This document shows, one piece after another, positions 6,881-10,563 of a stretch of DNA of 10,563 bases. Both the position numbers and the translations under genes were made by a program. The DNA is from Peptococcaceae bacterium (GTDB lineage Bacteria > Bacillota > Dehalobacteriia > UBA4068 > UBA4997): NCBI GenBank assembly GCA_019421315.1, contig JAHZFN010000144.1:382-10944 (forward strand), written 5' to 3'. The notes beneath the pieces are model-generated. The model saw nothing but the letters and a program-made list of their open reading frames with translations, had not been told where the DNA came from and ran no database searches. How positions within the stretch are numbered: the stretch's first letter is position 1; every line of letters begins with the position of its first letter.

Positions 6881-7588
6881 TTACAGACCCAAACGACGGA
6901 AAACTTCCTGATAAGCTTCCACTTCGCCGCCCAAATCACGGCGGAAACGGTCTTTGTCCAGTTTTTCGTTGGTTTCAATATCCCAAAGACGGCAGGTATC
7001 TGGAGAAATTTCGTCTGCCAAAATGATTGTGCCGTCGTCCAAGCGACCGAATTCGATTTTGAAGTCAACCAGGCGAATACCTGCTTCTTTGAATTTTTCA
7101 ATCAGAGCAGCGTTGATTTTGAAAGCCAAATCGGCAATTGTATCAAGTTCTTCTTTTGTTGCCAGTTCCAAAGCGGTAATTTGGTAACTGTTAATCATAG
7201 GATCGCCCAAATCATCTCTTTTGTAGCAGAATTCCAAGGTGGGATTGGCAAGCTGAATACCTTCTTCCACGCCGAAACGTTTAGCAAAGGAGCCTGCTGT
7301 AACATTACGGATAATAACTTCCAAAGGCACAATTTTAACTTTTTTCACCAAAGTTTCGCGGTCGTTAAGCTCTTTTACCAAATGAGTGGGAATACCTTTG
7401 GTTTCCAAATAAGCCATCATGGCGTTGGACATTCTGTTGTTGACAATGCCTTTATCGGCGATAGTGCCTTTTTTCAAACCGTTAAAAGCGGTAGCATCAT
7501 CTTTATACTGAACCATGTAAATTGCGGGGTCTTCGGTTTTGTAAACTTTTTTGGCTTTGCCTTCGTATAACATATTTTTAATTTCCAT
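6881..7588 (-). CDS. purC: SAICAR synthetase (phosphoribosylaminoimidazole-succinocarboxamide synthase)
   Basis: PurC joins aspartate to CAIR with ATP, giving SAICAR, the substrate of the neighbouring purB product. The protein has the single-domain bacterial length (235 residues). It shows the N-terminal MLYEGKAKKVY, the signature LEVIIRNVTAGS (about residues 89-100), LVDFKIEFG (173-181) and LADEISPD (190-197), the latter two belonging to the ATP and metal site. I chose ATG 7588 because AGAGG lies 7 nt before it. ATG 7594, two codons upstream, would have only one base between that site and the start. The gene follows gatB by about 75 bp without a clear terminator and may be read through from gatAB. 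The other synthesis genes are not in this window, so purC and purB sit apart from any large pur operon seen here. Confidence 0.97.
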   Translation of the reverse strand: MEIKNMLYEGKAKKVYKTEDPAIYMVQYKDDATAFNGLKKGTIADKGIVNNRMSNAMMAYLETKGIPTHLVKELNDRETLVKKVKIVPLEVIIRNVTAGSFAKRFGVEEGIQLANPTLEFCYKRDDLGDPMINSYQITALELATKEELDTIADLAFKINAALIEKFKEAGIRLVDFKIEFGRLDDGTIILADEISPDTCRLWDIETNEKLDKDRFRRDLGGEVEAYQEVFRRLGL

Positions 7589-7595
7589 ATTCATA

Positions 7596-7600
7596 CCTCT
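7596..7600 (-). promoter_or_regulatory. Ribosome binding site that decides the purC start
   Basis: AGAGG on the minus strand is 7 nt before ATG 7588 but only 1 nt before ATG 7594. The spacing favours the second ATG, giving the N-terminus MEIKNMLYEGKAKK. Confidence 0.5.
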
Positions 7601-7663
7601 TTCTTTTATTTTAACAGTTTTCGCATTGTTATTATTTATATATTTATTTGGATAACACAGAAA

Positions 7664-9115
7664 TTATTTCAGCTTTTCCTGTATCATCTGATTAACCTTG
7701 CCGGCGTTTGCCTGACCTTTGGTGGCTTTCATAATTTGACCAACCAGGAAACCGATTGCGGCTTTTTTGCCTTTTTTGTAATCTTCCACGGATTTCGGAT
7801 TGTTGGCGATAACCTCGTCAACCATTTTTTCCAAAGCACCGTCGTCGCTGACCATTTCCAAACCGTTATCCTTAACATATTTTTCGGGGTCAATGTTTTC
7901 GGCGTAAATAATTTCAAAAATCTGCTTGGCTGTGGTTTTGTTGATTTTGCCGCCGTCAACCAGTTTAACCAATTTACCCAGATTTTCGGCACTGAATTTA
8001 ATATCCTCGGGATTGCCGCCTTCTGCATTCAAAAGACGCATACAATCGCCGTTTATGAAATTGGCAACGGCTTTGGCATTGCCGCAGAAATCCGTTGCGG
8101 CCTCAAAAATTTCTGCCAAATGGCGGGAACGAATCAAGAGATCCGCATCATAAGCAGAAAGTTTGAAATCGGCAATATAGCGAGCTTTCTTTTCATCGGG
8201 CATTTCCGGCTGACGGCTCTTGATTTCCGCAATCCATTCATCGCTGATGTTCATCGGTGCCAAATCGGGTTCCGGGAAATATCTGTAATCGTGAGCATTT
8301 TCTTTGGAACGCATTGCGTAACCGATACCTTTTTCGTCATCCCAACGGCGGGTTTCCTGAACAACCTTGCCGCCTTCTTCGATTACATCAATCTGGCGGT
8401 AAATTTCAAACTCAATGGCTCTTTCCATTGCCTTGAGTGAGTTCAGATTTTTGGTTTCGGTTCTTGTACCCAAAACATCGGAGCCGACAGGTTTAACAGA
8501 CAAATTGACGTCGGCACGCATGGAGCCTTCCTGCAATTTGCAGTCGGAAATTCCCAAATATTCAAATGTAGACTTTAATTTATTGAAATAAGCGATGGCT
8601 TCTGCCGCATTTGTCATATCCGGTTCGCTGACAATTTCAATCAAAGGCACGCCGCAGCGGTTGTAGTCAATCAAGGTGCCGCCGTTCATGGAATCGTGAA
8701 TCAGCTTGCCTGCATCTTCTTCCATATGAATTTGGTGGATACGGACTTTTTTGCTGCCGCCGTCCTCTGTTTCAATTTCCACCCAGCCGTTGCGGCAGAT
8801 GGGCAGATAAAGCTGTGAGGTCTGATAAGCCTTTGGCAAATCGGGATAAAAATAATTTTTGCGGTCGAATTTGCATTGCTGCGTAACAGTGCAGTTGGTG
8901 GCAAGACCTGCTGCCATGGCTTTTTCCAAAACGCTTTTGTTCATTACGGGTAAAACACCGGGCATACCTGTGCAGACAGGACAAGTATGGGTGTTGGGTT
9001 CTGCACCGAACTTGGTAGAGCAGTTGCAGAAAATTTTGGTTTTTGTATTTAATTCCACATGAATTTCTAAACCGATTACCACATCATAACCGGTATCGTT
9101 GTAGCCGTTTGCCAT
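7664..9115 (-). CDS. gatB: Asp-tRNA(Asn)/Glu-tRNA(Gln) amidotransferase subunit B
   Basis: GatB binds mischarged Glu-tRNA(Gln) or Asp-tRNA(Asn) and phosphorylates the side-chain carboxylate before amidation with ammonia made by GatA. The 483-residue length is normal. The N-terminus has GLEIHVELNTKTKIF and four zinc-site cysteines (Cys30, Cys32, Cys45, Cys48). The family signature DRKNYFYPDLPKAYQTSQ is at 84-101, and IHQIHMEEDAGK at 126-137 is in the kinase pocket. LQEGSMRADVNLSV follows at about 195-208. The C-terminal helical YqeY-like tail covers about the last 150 residues and contacts tRNA. ATG 9115 overlaps the gatA stop by one base (TAATG), and AAGGAGG lies inside the end of gatA, so the two are translationally coupled. 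The presence of gatAB suggests the organism uses transamidation for Gln-tRNA, Asn-tRNA or both. Confidence 0.98.
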   Translation of the reverse strand: MANGYNDTGYDVVIGLEIHVELNTKTKIFCNCSTKFGAEPNTHTCPVCTGMPGVLPVMNKSVLEKAMAAGLATNCTVTQQCKFDRKNYFYPDLPKAYQTSQLYLPICRNGWVEIETEDGGSKKVRIHQIHMEEDAGKLIHDSMNGGTLIDYNRCGVPLIEIVSEPDMTNAAEAIAYFNKLKSTFEYLGISDCKLQEGSMRADVNLSVKPVGSDVLGTRTETKNLNSLKAMERAIEFEIYRQIDVIEEGGKVVQETRRWDDEKGIGYAMRSKENAHDYRYFPEPDLAPMNISDEWIAEIKSRQPEMPDEKKARYIADFKLSAYDADLLIRSRHLAEIFEAATDFCGNAKAVANFINGDCMRLLNAEGGNPEDIKFSAENLGKLVKLVDGGKINKTTAKQIFEIIYAENIDPEKYVKDNGLEMVSDDGALEKMVDEVIANNPKSVEDYKKGKKAAIGFLVGQIMKATKGQANAGKVNQMIQEKLK

Positions 9116-10563
9116 TATTCTGCCTCCTTCAATACAGGTTTTTTGGTATGGAAATCGGTAACCGCCTGGTAAGCGTAACCGATGTTAATCAATGCAGACT
9201 CGGAACGAGCTTTGCCCAAAAGCTGCATACCGATGGGCATACCGCCTTTATCAAAGCCGCAGGGCAGGGACAAGCCCGGCAAACCTGCCAAATTAACGGA
9301 AACAGTGTAAATATCAGTCAAATACATCTGCAAAGGATCGGTCAGGCTTTCGCCCAGCTTCGGTGCTGTGTTGGGAGCAACAGGCGAAAGGATTGCATCG
9401 TATTTGGCAAAAGCATTGTCAAAAGCCTGCATAATCAAGGCTTTTACTTTCAACGCTTTCTGGTAATAAGCATCATAATAGCCTGAAGAAAGAGCAAACG
9501 CACCCAGCATAATGCGGCGTTTTACTTCCAATCCAAAGCCTTCGGAACGGGCAGACAGATAAAGATCCTCCAAATCCTCAAAGCTTTCGGGATGATAACC
9601 GTATTTAATGCCGTCATAACGGGAAAGATTACTGCTGGCTTCGGCGGAAGCAATGATATAATACGCAGGAACCGCATAATCAATCATCGGCATTTCAAAT
9701 TCTTCAACTTCAGCACCCAAAGATTTGAAAACTTCTGCCGCCTGCAAAATAGCTTCTTTAATTTCAGAGTTCAGACCGTCGCCCAGATAATTCATGGGCA
9801 AACCGATAACCTTGCCTTTTAAATCTTGGTTAAAGCAACCGTCAAATTGCAGATTGGGATCCTTTAAGGAAGTGCTGTCTTTGGGGTCGTAACCGCCGAT
9901 TACTTCCAAAATGGCGGCACAGTCCTCAACGTTTTTGGCACAGGGACCGATTTGGTCAAGAGAAGAACCGTATGCCAAAAGTCCGTAACGAGAAACAGTA
10001 CCGTATGTTGGTTTCAAGCCTGTAATACCGCAGTAAGCGCAAGGCTGCCTGATTGAACCGCCTGTGTCGGAACCGAGAGCCGCAACGGCTTCGTTGGCGG
10101 CAACAGCCACAGCAGAACCGCCTGAGCTGCCGCCGGGGGCTTTTTCCGTATCCCACGGGTTACGGCTGACACCGAAATAAGAGGTTTCCGTTGTGCTGCC
10201 CATGGCAAATTCGTCCATGTTGGTTTTGCCGATAATCACAGCACCTGCCGCTTCCAGCTTTTCAATAACAGTTGCATCATAAGGCGACATAAAGCCTTCC
10301 AAAATTTTGGAGCTGGCTGTTGTGGGCATATTTTTGGTTGTCATGTTGTCTTTTACGGCGATGGGAATACCGGCAACGGGAGTATCCAAACCGTTGTCGA
10401 TGGCAGTCTGCACTTCCTCCGCCCTTTTCATAATATCGGGGTTCAAGGAATTGTAAGCGTTGTAAAGACCGTCGTTATGAAAAGGGCGGAGGAAGGGCAG
10501 ACTGCCATCGACAACGGTTTGGATACTCCCGTTGTCGATGGCAGTCTGCACTTCCTCCGCCCT
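9115..10563 (-). CDS. gatA: Glutamyl-tRNA amidotransferase subunit A, 5' end disrupted at the window edge
   Basis: GatA is the glutaminase subunit of GatCAB, an amidase-signature enzyme that releases ammonia for GatB. The frame from 10474 down to the TAA at 9115 is a normal GatA: LYNAYNSLNPDIM, AGIPIAVKDN with the catalytic Lys, PGGSSGGSAVAVAA with the cis-Ser, GSDTGGSIRQP with the nucleophile Ser, and SSNLSRYDGIKYGYH. Counted from GTG 10551 the triad is Lys67, Ser142, Ser166. These are 12 lower than the Staphylococcus positions recalled (79, 154, 178), so the true N-terminus is missing. Upstream of about 10474 the frame stays open only because it reads through a fold-back repeat, which makes QTAIDNG appear twice (residues 2-8 and 48-54). 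GTG 10551 has no credible basis as a start. gatC, expected upstream, is outside the window. Identity is certain; the first about 27 codons are probably artefact. Confidence 0.93.
   Translation of the reverse strand, partial: RAEEVQTAIDNGSIQTVVDGSLPFLRPFHNDGLYNAYNSLNPDIMKRAEEVQTAIDNGLDTPVAGIPIAVKDNMTTKNMPTTASSKILEGFMSPYDATVIEKLEAAGAVIIGKTNMDEFAMGSTTETSYFGVSRNPWDTEKAPGGSSGGSAVAVAANEAVAALGSDTGGSIRQPCAYCGITGLKPTYGTVSRYGLLAYGSSLDQIGPCAKNVEDCAAILEVIGGYDPKDSTSLKDPNLQFDGCFNQDLKGKVIGLPMNYLGDGLNSEIKEAILQAAEVFKSLGAEVEEFEMPMIDYAVPAYYIIASAEASSNLSRYDGIKYGYHPESFEDLEDLYLSARSEGFGLEVKRRIMLGAFALSSGYYDAYYQKALKVKALIMQAFDNAFAKYDAILSPVAPNTAPKLGESLTDPLQMYLTDIYTVSVNLAGLPGLSLPCGFDKGGMPIGMQLLGKARSESALINIGYAYQAVTDFHTKKPVLKEAE
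10374..10534. repeat. 60-bp inverted repeat inside the 5' part of gatA
   Basis: Bases 10374-10433 are the reverse complement of 10475-10534, with one mismatch (10412 against 10496) and a 41-base spacer (10434-10474). The left arm codes for normal GatA sequence; the right arm does not. This is the pattern of a fold-back chimera from amplification or assembly rather than a biological repeat. Confidence 0.95.
10391..10563. repeat. 35-bp direct repeat ending at the window edge
   Basis: Bases 10391-10425 recur without mismatch at 10529-10563, the last base of the window. Together with the inverted arm this gives the order A, reverse A, A. The second copy also pairs with 10483-10517 around an 11-nt loop. 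The sequence thus turns back twice within 190 bases. Confidence 0.95.

Noticed and set aside
6769..7101. Open frame on the minus strand overlapping the 3' part of purC
   Set aside because: It is an out-of-frame shadow of purC with no ribosome binding site and no recognisable protein features.
10374..10563. Terminal repeats as an insertion sequence end, attachment site or invertible switch
   Set aside because: There is no transposase or recombinase gene, no target duplication, and the arms are copies of gatA coding sequence. A chimeric end fits better.
1..10563. A hidden novel defence, mobile or biosynthetic system in the window
   Set aside because: All coding space is taken by eight well-known housekeeping genes, and the gaps are short regulatory stretches. 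Nothing supports an additional system.

Overview
The window is a 10.5-kb piece of bacterial housekeeping chromosome. All eight protein genes lie on the minus strand, so transcription runs from high to low coordinates in the order gatA, gatB, purC, purB, tig, clpP, clpX, lon. The protein sequences, strong AGGAGG-type ribosome binding sites, frequent non-ATG starts, AT-rich intergenic DNA and the tig-clpP-clpX-lon order all fit Bacillota, most likely an anaerobic clostridial or Negativicutes lineage. This placement is inferred from sequence character and was not tested by any search.

Right part (about 7,660 to 10,563): gatA and gatB, overlapping by one base, encode two subunits of the GatCAB amidotransferase that finishes Gln-tRNA(Gln) and/or Asn-tRNA(Asn). 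The start of gatA is not intact here. The last about 190 bases fold back on themselves: a 60-bp inverted repeat is followed by a 35-bp direct copy that runs to the window edge. This looks like a chimeric contig end, so the first about 27 codons of the open frame should not be trusted.

Middle (about 5,290 to 7,590): purC and purB encode consecutive steps of purine synthesis (SAICAR synthetase, then adenylosuccinate/SAICAR lyase). A strong hairpin 19 nt after purC separates them. PurB is the long form that resembles animal ADSL.

Left part (1 to about 5,290): a protein quality-control cluster. Trigger factor (tig) has good candidate promoters upstream. Next come clpP and clpX, 15 bp apart, forming the ClpXP protease. 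A bidirectional intrinsic terminator then closes clpX. After a 333-bp AT-rich gap with a candidate promoter comes lon, which is cut by the left window edge after about 504 codons. Lon has an unusual acidic, Ala-rich N-terminal extension of about 50 residues.

I found no mobile element, CRISPR array, tRNA, rRNA or novel gene system. The observations most worth checking are the fold-back at the right edge, the Lon N-terminal extension, and the hairpins between tig and clpP and between purC and purB.
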